Source: an uncultured Bacteroidota bacterium (GTDB lineage: Bacteria; Bacteroidota; Bacteroidia; UKL13-3). Taken from it: a stretch of DNA of 64,000 nucleotides. The stretch lies in NCBI GenBank assembly GCA_903883965.1, contig CAISCU010000033.1, forward strand, positions 1 to 64,000, written 5' to 3'. Positions 40,267 through 50,050 of this stretch are shown piece after piece; the first letter of the stretch is position 1; each line of letters opens with the position of its first letter. The notes below the pieces were generated by a model. It saw only the letters and a program-made list of their open reading frames with translations. It ran no database searches and had not been told where the DNA came from. The position numbers were made by a program, and so were the translations under genes.

Positions 40267-40566
40267 TCACTCATTACCAGACAAGAAGTCGAGTAAAAAG
40301 TAGCATTTTGCAATCCACAGTTTAAGCGGTTTTTTAAAGAAATATTTCCATTCATTTTGAGCTAGGTAAAGGCCCAAAAATGTAAGTATGCAATCAAGCA
40401 CAATTGCCATACATAGCACTAAGATTTCATGAAACAGTAAGGCTGCAGGAATAGACAATAGTAGCAATATACTACCTACTAACTGCATCAGTTTTGAAGG
40501 AGGTTCCTGATTGATTGATTTAAAAGAATGGTAGAATGTTCTCAATTCATTTGTATTGTTAACCAT
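40267..40566 (-). CDS. Small two-helix membrane protein
   Basis: The product, 99 residues from the ATG at 40566, has a polar start (VNNTNELRTFYHSFKSINQ) and two membrane helices (LVGSILLLLSIPAALLFHEIL, then LCMAIVLDCILTFLGLYLA), followed by a basic end (FFKKPLKLWIAK). No family is recognised. The frame opens far upstream but overlaps the divergent lipoprotein gene there, so the ATG is preferred. A near-consensus -7 box (TATTTTTA) precedes it. Confidence 0.5.
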   Translation of the reverse strand: MVNNTNELRTFYHSFKSINQEPPSKLMQLVGSILLLLSIPAALLFHEILVLCMAIVLDCILTFLGLYLAQNEWKYFFKKPLKLWIAKCYFLLDFLSGNE

Positions 40567-40602
40567 GTTGTAAAAATAATCGCTTTTGAATGAAACCAGT
40601 AT

Positions 40603-40633
40603 TTTGAATACCGATTTTGTTGCGCTAGCTTTG
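40603..40633 (+). promoter_or_regulatory. Promoter TTTG-N19-TAGCTTTG
   Basis: TTTG at 40603-40606 and TAGCTTTG at 40626-40633 make a perfect Bacteroidota promoter with a 19-base spacer. The ATG of the next gene is only 7 bases past the box, so the transcript would be leaderless or nearly so. Confidence 0.65.
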
Positions 40634-40639
40634 TTGGAG

Positions 40640-41020
40640 ATGAAAAAAATAGCAGTAATTGGAATGCTAGCTTTTGCCTGTAACCAACATAATGATGCAG
40701 TTTTACTGAATAAACAGCTCATGGACATGCACGATGATGTGATGAAAAAAAGCAGCCAGGTTCTTATTCTCAAAAAGCAGTTGCAACCCATTATTGCTAC
40801 TTGTAAAAATGAGACTCATAAATTGAGTTTGCAACAAGCCTCCTACCAATTGCACTGTGCCGATCAACTGATGTTGAATTGGATGCGTCAATACCAAGAA
40901 CCCAATATGGAATCGGACACCGCAATCGCATTTTATCAAAGTCAGATCGCTTTCATGGAGCAATTAAACAATCAAACCATTCATTCAATAGAACTTGCAA
41001 AAAAATTAGTACATGAATAA
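40640..41020 (+). CDS. Predicted lipoprotein upstream of SCO and cytochrome c
   Basis: The product, 126 residues from the ATG at 40640, has a short hydrophobic start and a lipobox-like AFAC at residue 13 (MKKIAVIGMLAFACNQHN). The rest is helical and rich in Gln, Leu and His, with two further cysteines. No family is recognised. It overlaps the SCO gene by 8 bases and so is likely part of the same cytochrome-related unit. An upstream in-frame start at 40586 would destroy the signal peptide and lies within the promoter. Confidence 0.65.
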   Translation: MKKIAVIGMLAFACNQHNDAVLLNKQLMDMHDDVMKKSSQVLILKKQLQPIIATCKNETHKLSLQQASYQLHCADQLMLNWMRQYQEPNMESDTAIAFYQSQIAFMEQLNNQTIHSIELAKKLVHE

Positions 41021-41642
41021 AATATATTTATTTGGAATTGGACTCTTGTTCTTATTTTCATGTGGCAATGAATCTTTACCAATACTAGGAAATAGAGAAG
41101 TAAAAGTCATCCAAAATGGAAATGCTGAAACTATAGATACCATTTATCAGACCATACCTGATTTTCAATTCCAAGACCAATACGGGCATTCATTTACTTC
41201 CAATAAAACTGCAAATAAAATTTACGTTGCTGATTTCTTTTTTGTGACTTGTCCAAGTATTTGTCCGAGAATGAAACGCAATTTGCTCAAAGTTAATGAG
41301 GCCTATGGTGCCGACTCAAACTTTTTAGTGTTGTCTCATACCATAGATCCTGAACATGATTCTGTTTCTGTTTTGTTTGATTATGCATCTAAATTAGGGG
41401 TGAACCATGGCAATTGGTATTTTTTAAGGGCAGATAGGTCTTATACCTATGAATTGGCCGAACATGCTTACTATGCTTCGGCTATAGCAGATTCAACCGA
41501 ACCAGGAGGTTTTGTGCACAGTGGAGGACTTATTTTAGTAGATCAACAAAAACGTGTCAGAGGTATTTATGACGGAACAAATGCTGCTGAAACAGATAAA
41601 TTGATTAATGACATCAACATTTTGATGCATGAAAAAAATTAG
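41013..41642 (+). CDS. SCO1/SenC family copper chaperone lipoprotein
   Basis: The 209-residue product has a lipoprotein signal (LLFLFSCGNES), then a thioredoxin-like SCO domain with the copper site CPSICP and the distal histidine in GGFVHSGGLILVD; DFFFVTCPS and FLVLSHTIDPEHD are family landmarks. SCO proteins deliver copper to the CuA centre of cytochrome oxidase or act as thiol reductases. Overlaps of 8 bases with the gene before and 14 with the gene after show tight coupling. Confidence 0.92.
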   Translation: MNKIYLFGIGLLFLFSCGNESLPILGNREVKVIQNGNAETIDTIYQTIPDFQFQDQYGHSFTSNKTANKIYVADFFFVTCPSICPRMKRNLLKVNEAYGADSNFLVLSHTIDPEHDSVSVLFDYASKLGVNHGNWYFLRADRSYTYELAEHAYYASAIADSTEPGGFVHSGGLILVDQQKRVRGIYDGTNAAETDKLINDINILMHEKN

Positions 41643-41988
41643 TTTTTTTTTACTGAGTTGTATGTTAATAGTTTCATGTCAAGATGAAACCAACAATTTT
41701 GTGCAGTTAGCTTCAGGTTATGAATTGTACCAGAAAAATTGTGCCAATTGCCATGGGGATGACGGTGCTGGTTTGGCAAAATTGATACCACCGTTAAAAA
41801 ATTCAGATTATCTGATCACATACAAAGATTCTTTGCAATCTATTATTCGAAAAGGTATACAAAAACCTATTGTAGTAAATGGTATAGCTTATTCTTATCC
41901 AATGCCCGCAAGCCCTAAAATTACAGATTCAGAGGCCGAATCAATCATTCAATTTATCTTGATTAAATTCAATCAACAATCAAAATAG
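41629..41988 (+). CDS. Lipid-anchored c-type cytochrome
   Basis: The 119-residue product has a lipobox (SCMLIVSCQD) and one haem site CANCHGDDGAG. The axial methionine is probably in YSYPMPASP, followed by the helix ESIIQFILIKFN. The single-domain class I fold is normal in length. It begins inside the SCO gene, so SCO, the cytochrome and the upstream lipoprotein are one operon, probably serving respiratory electron transfer in the periplasm. Confidence 0.9.
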   Translation: MKKISFFLLSCMLIVSCQDETNNFVQLASGYELYQKNCANCHGDDGAGLAKLIPPLKNSDYLITYKDSLQSIIRKGIQKPIVVNGIAYSYPMPASPKITDSEAESIIQFILIKFNQQSK

Positions 41989-42086
41989 CAGAATATTTCA
42001 AAAGACGGGGTTGAATTCAATTTTAATGCGTATTTTTAATGTGAAGTAATTTCAAAAATCGCTTCAACTAATGACAATATTTACAT

Positions 42087-44672
42087 ATGCGGGACAAGAT
42101 TTTATTGATTGAATCAGATAAGTTGCTTGAGCAAGATATAGTTACTGCAGTAAAAAGTATTGGCCTGAATGTAGAGGCTTTTACTGACATAGAATTGATA
42201 TTGAAACGCATCAAGGAAACCAGGTTTGATCTCATTGTATGTGATTATGAATTGTTTAATAAAATAGGGGTAGAGGTATTTAAAGAACTGAGATTGAATC
42301 AACCCAATCAATACATACCATTGATTTTATTATCAGCCCATTCATCTCAACAGATATTCAGAGAGGTGATGCAAAAGGGTGCAGATGACTTCTTGTTAAA
42401 GCCTTTAATTATTGAAAATTTAACAGATTCAATGAAGCTGCATCTAAGGAAATTTAATTTTTGGAAGGAAAGGCTCGAAATGCTTGCTAGTTTCCCTGAT
42501 GAGAACCCAAATCCGGTAACCCGTATAGACCACGAAACCCTTCAGCTAACTTATAGCAATCCTTCATTTATCAATGATTTTAATGTATTAGAACATGATG
42601 AAGCCCATAAATTCCAAATTTTCTTGAGGTCTAATTGTTTAAAAGCAATTGGAGTACAAAAAAATGTAAATGATGCAATAGAACTACATGGGAATACATA
42701 CAGTGTGAGTTTTTCTCCTCAAATGAAAAAGGGGTATACCAATGTTTATTTCAGCGATATTACATTGATGAAAGTAGCTGAAGATAAAGTCAATCAGCAA
42801 GAAGCATTTTACAAAGAAATTCTCGACAATATTCCAGCAGATTTGGCCGTATTTTCGCCAGATCAAAGGTACCTTTATGTCAATCATCACGGCATAAAAA
42901 ATAAAGAAATCAGAGAATGGATAATTGGCAAAACAGATATTGATTACATTGCTTATAGAAATCCACCTAGCACTGCTTTCATAGAAAAAAGAGGTCAAGC
43001 ATTCGATGAAGTCATTAATACCTTAAACGATGCTATTTGGATGGATGAATACCACAATGTTGAAGGCAAAGACCAATTCATACTTAGAAAATTTCATCCA
43101 GTTAAAAATGAGCACAACGAGCTAAATTTGGTCATTGGTTATGGGTTAGATATTACAGACCGTGTGATTGCTGAAAATGAGCTCAACAGAAGCCGTTTGC
43201 GTTACAAAGCCTTATTTGAAAGCAATCCCCAAATGGTATTTATTTTAAACAGACAAGGTGCTGTTTTAGACGTAAACAATGCTGCAGTAATGCAATTGGG
43301 ATATGATTTTGAAGAATTGGTAGGCAATTCGGTTCTAGGTGTTTTTCCTCAACAATACCATTCGGCAGTGAATGCTACATTGAAAACTTGTTTTGAAGAA
43401 TTTGATAAAGAACACCAGTGGGAACTCATCAAGCATAAAAAAGATGGCACCCTTATCAATGTATTTGAAGTTGCTAGAACCATTCAGATCAATGACTCCG
43501 AAGACTATTTATTATTGGTAGTTTGTACAGATATTACTGAAAAAAAGCAAAATGAAACGCTGCTGAAAGAAACCTCTGAACTGAATAGAAAATTACTGGA
43601 ACAAATGCCAGTTCCAGTTGCAGTAATGCATAAAGACAAAATTATAGATGTGAATTTGGCATTTCAGGGTTTGTTTCAAACCGATAGTCAGCAAATTAAA
43701 TTCAAGTCAATATTAAATTTAGTTAATGAATCAGATATCGTAATACTAAACAATGCAATTGATAAAATATACGAATTAAACGAAACCGATTTAATGTGTG
43801 AGGTTGCTATGAAATTGAATGGCAAAGCCAAATTGAATGTTTTGGTTTCAGGCAATTTGTTTACCAATAAAGGAACCGATTATATATTGGCCGTTTTTAG
43901 CAATATCACTGAAATACGTTCAGCAGAAAATAACCTGAGGGCTTTGGCTCAAGAACTATCAAAACAAAATGAAGATTTAAAACGATTTGCTTATATCACC
44001 TCACATGATTTGCGCGCACCTGTCATTAATCTGAACGCTTTGTTGGAATATTATGATTATGAAGACCCACTTTCAGATATTAACAAAGAATTGATTGTTA
44101 AATTCAAGCAATCTGCAGAACGCATTTCAGACACTTTAAATGATTTATTAGAAGTAACTAGAATCAAAGATAGAACGCAATCTGAAATAAAGGACATGTG
44201 TTCTATTTCACAAATTTTCTATAACTGTATTCAGGACAATGCCGAACAAATTAAAAGAGTAGAAGGTACTGTTTTAGCAGATTTTAGTCAAAAAGATAGC
44301 ATTTATTTTACAAAATCTGTTCTCAATAGCACCTTTACCAATTTAATTACCAATGCCATCAAATACCGTTCAACCGAGCGAAATTTAGAAATTAAAGTGC
44401 AAACCGAAACCAACGGTACAAACTACATCATTCGTTTTTCAGACAATGGCTTAGGCATGAATATGGATAAGATTAAAAATAGGCTTTTTACCTTGTACCA
44501 AAGGTTTCATTCGCATGTAGAAGGAAAAGGTCTTGGATTGTATTTGGTAAAATCACAATTAGAAGCATTGGGTGGAAACCTACAAGTTGAAAGTGAAGAA
44601 AACAAAGGCACCACTTTTATCATTTCTATACCTATACAAAATCCAAAGAAAAATATTATTTTAGACAAATAA
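42087..44672 (+). CDS. Hybrid sensor: receiver, PAS repeats, histidine kinase
   Basis: The 861-residue cytoplasmic protein starts with a receiver domain (residues 1-125; KILLIESDK, phospho-acceptor Asp in LIVCDYELF, LLKPL). It continues with about three PAS domains (about 230-600; the middle one has NPQMVFILNRQGAVLDVNNAA). A HisKA domain has the H-box ITSHDLRAPV, and the ATPase has NLITNAIKYRS, FSDNGLGM and GKGLGLYLVK. No membrane helix is present, so it senses internal signals or takes phosphate from another kinase. A single-domain response regulator follows 23 bases downstream. Confidence 0.92.
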   Translation: MRDKILLIESDKLLEQDIVTAVKSIGLNVEAFTDIELILKRIKETRFDLIVCDYELFNKIGVEVFKELRLNQPNQYIPLILLSAHSSQQIFREVMQKGADDFLLKPLIIENLTDSMKLHLRKFNFWKERLEMLASFPDENPNPVTRIDHETLQLTYSNPSFINDFNVLEHDEAHKFQIFLRSNCLKAIGVQKNVNDAIELHGNTYSVSFSPQMKKGYTNVYFSDITLMKVAEDKVNQQEAFYKEILDNIPADLAVFSPDQRYLYVNHHGIKNKEIREWIIGKTDIDYIAYRNPPSTAFIEKRGQAFDEVINTLNDAIWMDEYHNVEGKDQFILRKFHPVKNEHNELNLVIGYGLDITDRVIAENELNRSRLRYKALFESNPQMVFILNRQGAVLDVNNAAVMQLGYDFEELVGNSVLGVFPQQYHSAVNATLKTCFEEFDKEHQWELIKHKKDGTLINVFEVARTIQINDSEDYLLLVVCTDITEKKQNETLLKETSELNRKLLEQMPVPVAVMHKDKIIDVNLAFQGLFQTDSQQIKFKSILNLVNESDIVILNNAIDKIYELNETDLMCEVAMKLNGKAKLNVLVSGNLFTNKGTDYILAVFSNITEIRSAENNLRALAQELSKQNEDLKRFAYITSHDLRAPVINLNALLEYYDYEDPLSDINKELIVKFKQSAERISDTLNDLLEVTRIKDRTQSEIKDMCSISQIFYNCIQDNAEQIKRVEGTVLADFSQKDSIYFTKSVLNSTFTNLITNAIKYRSTERNLEIKVQTETNGTNYIIRFSDNGLGMNMDKIKNRLFTLYQRFHSHVEGKGLGLYLVKSQLEALGGNLQVESEENKGTTFIISIPIQNPKKNIILDK

Positions 44673-44695
44673 TCATTTCAAATCTCCAAACAACT

Positions 44696-45076
44696 GTGAA
44701 AAAAGTTTTACTGATAGACGACGACAAGGTGAGTAATTTTTTAAGCTCATTGATTATCAAGAAAACCTTGAAAGCTGAGGTGGTAAAGGAATGTTTGGAC
44801 GGCCAAGAAGGCTTAGATTATTTGAGAAGTTTGGTACTTGAAAATGAAATTCCTGATATCTTGTTTTTGGATTTGAATATGCCAGTTTTAGATGGTTGGC
44901 AATTTTTACAAGAATTTATTTTGTTAGATAAAAAAATCCAAATGCCAATCTATATTCTCACCTCTTCAAATTATGAAGGAGACTTAATCAAATCAAAAGA
45001 ATTTGATGTGGTGAAAGGGTATATAGTCAAACCACTTTCAAAAGAATTGGCAGACTCAATATTTGATCAATTGTAG
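44696..45076 (+). CDS. Single-domain response regulator
   Basis: The 126-residue CheY-like receiver begins KKVLLIDDDKVSNF, with the phospho-acceptor in DILFLDLNMPVLDGW, the switch residue in IYILTSSNYE and the lysine in YIVKPLS. It starts with GTG. There is no output domain. It follows the hybrid kinase gene by 23 bases and is its probable phosphate acceptor, in the style of Rcp1 partners of PAS kinases. Its stop converges on hrpB with a 1-base gap. Confidence 0.93.
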   Translation: MKKVLLIDDDKVSNFLSSLIIKKTLKAEVVKECLDGQEGLDYLRSLVLENEIPDILFLDLNMPVLDGWQFLQEFILLDKKIQMPIYILTSSNYEGDLIKSKEFDVVKGYIVKPLSKELADSIFDQL

Positions 45077-45077
45077 T

Positions 45078-47570
45078 TTAGGTTTTTTTCTGGTTTGGCT
45101 GAGCCTTTCTGGTAGGTGTTGCCTCCCAAGGGTTTTCGGGCCAACTGTGTTTGGGGTACCTGCGTTTGAGTTCGTTTTTAATAATTGGATAAGTATTGTT
45201 CCAAAAACTTTCTAGGTCTTTAGTCAGTTGAACAGGTTTGAAGCCCGGCGACAATAAACTCAATAAAATGCTTTGTTTGCCATTGTTTATTCTTGGACTT
45301 TCTTTTAAACCAAAAACTTCCTGAATACGCACTTCAACTTTTGGGCTTTCTCCTGTTGCATCGTATTGCAATTGCATGTTTGAACCACTTGGAACTTTGA
45401 TATGGGTAGGAGCCAATTTATTTAGCATTTGAAGGTTTTCAATTCCTAAGTAATGGTTCAATGCATCAAGTGTATTTATTTTTTTGAAATCCTCATTTTT
45501 CTTTACACCAATTAAAAATGGTTCTAGCCAAGATGCTGGTGTTTTAAGTAATTGCTCAATTGATATATCAGGTAATTCAATTGCGGTTTCCCATTTTTTT
45601 AAGGAAGCAATTCTGGCAATCAATTGCATAAAAGCATCTTCGAAATGGAGCAAAGTATTGCCCTCTTTTCGAATTACATCCATCAATGCATCGTTGATTG
45701 CTGTTTGACTTGGATTGCTCAAGGGTTTAGCTTGTAAAATAATATTTCCAATTTTTAGTTCCTTGTTTGCAATGAGTCCACCTTTGCGGATATCCCATTT
45801 TACCACTTCAATTTCTTTTACTCTTGGAACCAAATCTTTTGGCTGAATAGGAGCAGCCATATAAATTTTACCAAGACCGTTTCTCGCATCCATGTGTGCA
45901 ATTGCTAGCCATGGTTCATTAGCTAAATCATCTTTGTGTCCGGCTGCTGCAATTTTTCCATTAGACAATAAGAATTGTGCATTGTTGCCCGGCCTTGCCG
46001 ATGCAATGCGTTCTGGATAGGCAAAAGAGATCAATAAACCCACATCAAAACTGTCTATTGGCTCATAGTTTTGTGTTGCTTGCATGAGCGAACAATAAAA
46101 GGCAGAAAGTAGGTCTATGCGTTTGAGTTTATTGCCCAATTGTTGGTTTTGTCTGGCTCTTCTCAGTAATTCTACGCGCAAACAAATATCTATACCCGCT
46201 TCTTTAGGTAAAGGGTCTTTTTCTTCTAATATGGCAGCAATATCAGCTGCTAAAGCAACTTGATTGTTTGTTTCTGCTGCCAATAACATGTGGCCTATGC
46301 GTGGGTGGCAAGCCAATCTATGCAGCTGTTTACCATGATCTGTTATTTTACCATCTTTAATGGCTTCTAATAAGTTCAACAATTCATTGGCTTGTGCCAA
46401 ATGTGCATCTGGTGGTGCTGTTACCCATAACAACTCTTTTGCATCTTGAATGCCCCATTTAGCGAGTTCCAAAACCAATCCCGCTAAATCTGCTTCTAAA
46501 ATTTCTGGTGTGCGTTGGGCTGGTAAACGATCGTGGTCAATTTTGCTCCACATTCTATAACAAACTCCAGGGCTTAAGCGTCCAGCCCTACCTGTTCTTT
46601 GATCGGCTGCATCTTTGCTAATTTGTACTGTTTCTAATTTGCTTAAACCTGATTTTGGATCAAATTGATTGGTTTTTTCAAGGCCGCTATCTACTACAAT
46701 TGTAATGCCTTCAATGGTTAAACTAGTTTCAGCAATATTGGTAGCCAATACAATTTTTCTTCTCCCATTTTTATCTGGTAAGATGGCTGCTTGTTGAATG
46801 CGTTGAGCCAATTTCCCAAACAATGGATGGATTGAAAAATCAGGTAAGGCACTTCTTAAAATTGCTTCACATTTTTTAATATCACCTTCTCCCGGCAAAA
46901 AAACCAAAGCATCACCCAAATGTTCTTTTACTGCATTTTGAGTGACTCTTGCGGCTGTTTCAGCAATCATAAATTGATCTTGTCCGCTCACGTAATGAAC
47001 TGTAACTGGAAACTGTCTGCCTTCACTTTCTATAACAGGCGCTTGCAGCATTTCAGACAAATTGTTGGTCTCCATAGTGGCCGACATTAACAACAATTTC
47101 AAATCAGGCCGAATGATTTCTTGTGCGGCAGTACACAAAGCCAAAGACAAATCTGCATGCAAACTCCTTTCATGAAATTCATCAAAAATAACCATGCCAA
47201 CAGTTTCCAAGGCATTGTCTGTTTGCAACATTCTGGTTAAAATTCCTTCTGTTACTACTTCAATGCGTGTTTTAGAGCTGACTCTGTTTTCGAACCGGAT
47301 GCGGTAGCCAACAGTTTCGCCAATCGCTTCACCCAGTAATTCTGCCATTCTGTATGCGACATTTCGGGCTGCCAATCGTCTAGGCTCCAATAAAATGATT
47401 TTTTTATTGTTGAGCCAAGTTTCATTGAGCAAGCAAAGTGGAACTAAAGTACTCTTACCCGCTCCAGGAGCAGCTTTAAGAATAACCCTGTTATTGGTTG
47501 TTAGGAGGCTCAATAAATCAGCAATTACTGATACAATTGGCAGTTCTGATGTAGCTGGATTGAATTTCAA
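45078..47570 (-). CDS. hrpB: ATP-dependent helicase HrpB
   Basis: The 830-residue DExH helicase has Walker A AAPGAGKSTLVP, LLEPRRLAARNVAYRM, DEFHERSLHADLSL, SATMET, NIAETSLTIEG and QRTGRAGRLSPG, followed by the HrpB-specific C-terminal region ending NPWEATPTRK. The open frame extends to a TTG at 47609. I prefer the TTG at 47570 (LKFNPATSELPIVSVI), which fits the family start and lies downstream of the -7 box at 47585-47592. The physiological role of HrpB is poorly known. It is divergent to prfC. Confidence 0.9.
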   Translation of the reverse strand: MKFNPATSELPIVSVIADLLSLLTTNNRVILKAAPGAGKSTLVPLCLLNETWLNNKKIILLEPRRLAARNVAYRMAELLGEAIGETVGYRIRFENRVSSKTRIEVVTEGILTRMLQTDNALETVGMVIFDEFHERSLHADLSLALCTAAQEIIRPDLKLLLMSATMETNNLSEMLQAPVIESEGRQFPVTVHYVSGQDQFMIAETAARVTQNAVKEHLGDALVFLPGEGDIKKCEAILRSALPDFSIHPLFGKLAQRIQQAAILPDKNGRRKIVLATNIAETSLTIEGITIVVDSGLEKTNQFDPKSGLSKLETVQISKDAADQRTGRAGRLSPGVCYRMWSKIDHDRLPAQRTPEILEADLAGLVLELAKWGIQDAKELLWVTAPPDAHLAQANELLNLLEAIKDGKITDHGKQLHRLACHPRIGHMLLAAETNNQVALAADIAAILEEKDPLPKEAGIDICLRVELLRRARQNQQLGNKLKRIDLLSAFYCSLMQATQNYEPIDSFDVGLLISFAYPERIASARPGNNAQFLLSNGKIAAAGHKDDLANEPWLAIAHMDARNGLGKIYMAAPIQPKDLVPRVKEIEVVKWDIRKGGLIANKELKIGNIILQAKPLSNPSQTAINDALMDVIRKEGNTLLHFEDAFMQLIARIASLKKWETAIELPDISIEQLLKTPASWLEPFLIGVKKNEDFKKINTLDALNHYLGIENLQMLNKLAPTHIKVPSGSNMQLQYDATGESPKVEVRIQEVFGLKESPRINNGKQSILLSLLSPGFKPVQLTKDLESFWNNTYPIIKNELKRRYPKHSWPENPWEATPTRKAQPNQKKT

Positions 47571-47584
47571 ATTGTAAATAATCT

Positions 47585-47592
47585 CAAAAATA
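47585..47592 (-). promoter_or_regulatory. hrpB -7 box TATTTTTG
   Basis: TATTTTTG on the minus strand matches the consensus. Its place, 15 bases before the TTG at 47570 and after the TTG at 47609, argues for the shorter start. Confidence 0.5.
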
Positions 47593-47655
47593 ATTGAATT
47601 TAGCTTCAATTAGACTTTAGTTCGGCTCAGATTCTATTATTTACTTGAAATCAAA

Positions 47656-47663
47656 TACTTTTG
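47656..47663 (+). promoter_or_regulatory. prfC -7 box TACTTTTG
   Basis: TACTTTTG matches TAnnTTTG and lies 27 bases before the prfC ATG at 47691. No good -33 TTG is seen at the right distance. Confidence 0.5.
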
Positions 47664-47690
47664 CGGCTCATCGAATCAAAAAATAAGCGT

Positions 47691-49286
47691 ATGAGCTTGG
47701 TTGAAGAAATCAATAAACGAAAAACATTTGCAATTATTAGTCACCCGGATGCTGGTAAAACCACATTAACAGAGAAGTTTCTTTTATTTGGAGGTGCCAT
47801 TCAGGTTGCAGGTGCTGTTAAAAGCAATAAAATTAAAAAAACATCTACCTCCGATTTCATGGAAATTGAAAAACAAAGGGGAATTTCTGTTGCAACATCG
47901 GTAATGGCATTTGAATACAAAGGCAAAAGGGTAAATATATTAGATACTCCTGGTCACAAAGATTTTGCAGAAGACACCTATAGAACGCTCACTGCAGTTG
48001 ATAGTGTTATATTAGTTGTTGACAGTGTAAAAGGGGTAGAAGAACAAACAGAACGCCTAATGGAAGTTTGCCGAATGCGCAATACACCTGTTATTATTTT
48101 TGTCAATAAAATGGACAGGGAAGGTAAAGATCCATTTGATTTATTAGAAGAGCTTGAACAAAAACTGAGTATTTCTACCAGGCCCTTGTCTTGGCCAATA
48201 AACCAAGGTGCTACTTTTAAAGGGGTTTACAACTTATATAAGAAATCGCTGAATTTATTTGAAACCAATAAAACACAGTTGGCAGATGAAGTCATAGAAA
48301 TAAGTAGTTTAGATTCACCAGATTTAATGAAGCATTTGCCCGAAAAAGATGCCATTAAATTACGAGAAGATGCTGAATTAATAGAAGGTTTGTACGAACC
48401 ATTTGACATAGAACTTTACCAAAGTGGTTTATTGGCTCCTGTTTTTTTTGGCAGCGCTATCAATAATTTTGGCATACAAGAATTGTTAGAAACCTTTTTA
48501 GATATTGCGCCTAGTCCAATGAGCCGAACTGCCATTGAAAGAGAAGTAAAAGCAAATGAAAAGGCGCTTACTGGTTTTGTATTTAAAATACATGCCAACT
48601 TAGATCCCAACCACAGAGACCGCATTGCATTTTTAAGAATATGCTCTGGAAAGTTTGAGCGCAACACTTTTTATTTTCATACCAGAACTGGAAAAAAATT
48701 AAAATTTGCCAATCCTACCACATTTATGGCCAATGAGAAAATTCTCACTGCTGAAGCTTGGCCTGGAGATGTAATTGGTTTGTATGATAGCGGTAACTTT
48801 AAAATTGGAGATACACTAACCGAAGGAGAACAGTTGCAGTTCCAAGGTATACCTAGCTTTTCGCCAGAAATTTTTAAAGAGCTCGAAAACCGAGATCCAC
48901 TCAAAACAAAACAACTCGAAAAAGGAATCAGCCAATTAACAGAAGAAGGTGTTGCGCAATTATTTATTCAAGAGCCAGGTCACCGAAAAATTATTGGAAC
49001 TGTTGGAGAATTACAATTCGAAGTCATTCAATTCAGATTGGAACATGAGTATGGTGCAAAATGTGCATTTGTACCCATGAAATATTATAAAGCATTTTGG
49101 ATTGCCTGCAAAGACAAAAAAATACTCGAACTGTTCATGCACAGAAAAGCACATGCCATTGCAAAAGACAAAGAAGGAAATCCTGTGTTCTTAGCCGAAT
49201 CAGAATGGAATGTAACGTATGCTAAAACCGATTTTCCTGAAATAGAATTCCATACCATTTCTGAAACATCAGGAAGAAGTAAGTAA
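47691..49286 (+). CDS. prfC: Peptide chain release factor 3
   Basis: The 531-residue translational GTPase has G1 [14 protein letters not shown], the switch region [14 protein letters not shown]3 [12 protein letters not shown] and G4 [11 protein letters not shown], and the RF3-specific LYNLYKKSL and [22 protein letters not shown]. It removes RF1/RF2 from the ribosome after termination. The length equals the normal 528-531. The frame opens at a TTG at 47661 that overlaps the promoter, so the ATG at 47691 is used. Confidence 0.96.
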   Translation: MSLVEEINKRKTFAIISHPDAGKTTLTEKFLLFGGAIQVAGAVKSNKIKKTSTSDFMEIEKQRGISVATSVMAFEYKGKRVNILDTPGHKDFAEDTYRTLTAVDSVILVVDSVKGVEEQTERLMEVCRMRNTPVIIFVNKMDREGKDPFDLLEELEQKLSISTRPLSWPINQGATFKGVYNLYKKSLNLFETNKTQLADEVIEISSLDSPDLMKHLPEKDAIKLREDAELIEGLYEPFDIELYQSGLLAPVFFGSAINNFGIQELLETFLDIAPSPMSRTAIEREVKANEKALTGFVFKIHANLDPNHRDRIAFLRICSGKFERNTFYFHTRTGKKLKFANPTTFMANEKILTAEAWPGDVIGLYDSGNFKIGDTLTEGEQLQFQGIPSFSPEIFKELENRDPLKTKQLEKGISQLTEEGVAQLFIQEPGHRKIIGTVGELQFEVIQFRLEHEYGAKCAFVPMKYYKAFWIACKDKKILELFMHRKAHAIAKDKEGNPVFLAESEWNVTYAKTDFPEIEFHTISETSGRSK

Positions 49287-49289
49287 ATC

Positions 49290-50012
49290 TTAAAGTTTTG
49301 TTTCTTTTAAAAAGGTGGCTTCATCAATAAGGCCCATGTGCTCCCACACTTTTTCGCCATTGTGGTATAATTGCAATACAGGAATGCCATCAATCCCCAT
49401 TTTTTGAAGCAATGATGGGTTTAAATCGGCATCAATTTTCAGCAATTTAAGTTTTGCACTTTTTTGCTCACTTATTTTTTCAACCATTGGCCCAATTTGT
49501 TTACAAGGCTTACACCATATTGCAAAAAAATCAACCAAAACATATTCTTTCTCTTTCACCAGTTCAGCAAACCGTTCACTGCTCATACCTTCATTGGCAG
49601 CAGCTCTGCTTGTCCCTGAATTTTCTAATGGCAAGCCTTCTGCATTCCATTTTAGTATACCAGGCATTTCATAAATGGTTTTGAAATTTTTAGAACGCAT
49701 CATGCTAGCAGCATTTCCACTTCTACCGCCAGACAAACAGTACACCAAGACAGGTTCTTCTTTGTTCAATTCATTGAGTTTTGCTTCAAATCCATCTTGG
49801 TTGATGTCTAAATTTTTTGCACCTTTTATATGTCCTTCATTGAATTCTTCAGCCGTTCTAACATCTATCAATTGTGCATTTGGATGCTCATTTAAATATT
49901 GGTTGAATTCTTTTGGACTCAACTTACCACCTGTTTCATTTTGTTTGTTTTGACAAGACACCCATACCGTGCTCATTAAAAGCACTGCTATAGCAAATAG
50001 ATATTTTTTCAT
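49290..50012 (-). CDS. Rhodanese-thioredoxin fusion lipoprotein
   Basis: The 240-residue product has a lipobox (VWVSCQNKQ), then a rhodanese domain (QLIDVRTAEEFNEGHIKGA, active Cys in VYCLSGGRSG; residues about 30-130). A thioredoxin domain follows with LVDFFAIWCKPCKQIGPM and GIDGIPVLQLY (about 145-238). It sits at the end of a minus-strand run of thioredoxin and two rhodaneses. The fusion suggests that persulfide formed on the first domain is reduced by the second in the periplasm (inference). Confidence 0.9.
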   Translation of the reverse strand: MKKYLFAIAVLLMSTVWVSCQNKQNETGGKLSPKEFNQYLNEHPNAQLIDVRTAEEFNEGHIKGAKNLDINQDGFEAKLNELNKEEPVLVYCLSGGRSGNAASMMRSKNFKTIYEMPGILKWNAEGLPLENSGTSRAAANEGMSSERFAELVKEKEYVLVDFFAIWCKPCKQIGPMVEKISEQKSAKLKLLKIDADLNPSLLQKMGIDGIPVLQLYHNGEKVWEHMGLIDEATFLKETKL

Positions 50013-50050
50013 ATTGGTTTTATTACGAATTTAAGTTGCTGAATATTTAA

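Noticed and set aside
40567..40791. 75-residue N-terminal extension of the small membrane protein
   Set aside because: It is antisense to the promoter and start of the lipoprotein gene; the ATG at 40566 gives a compact two-helix protein.
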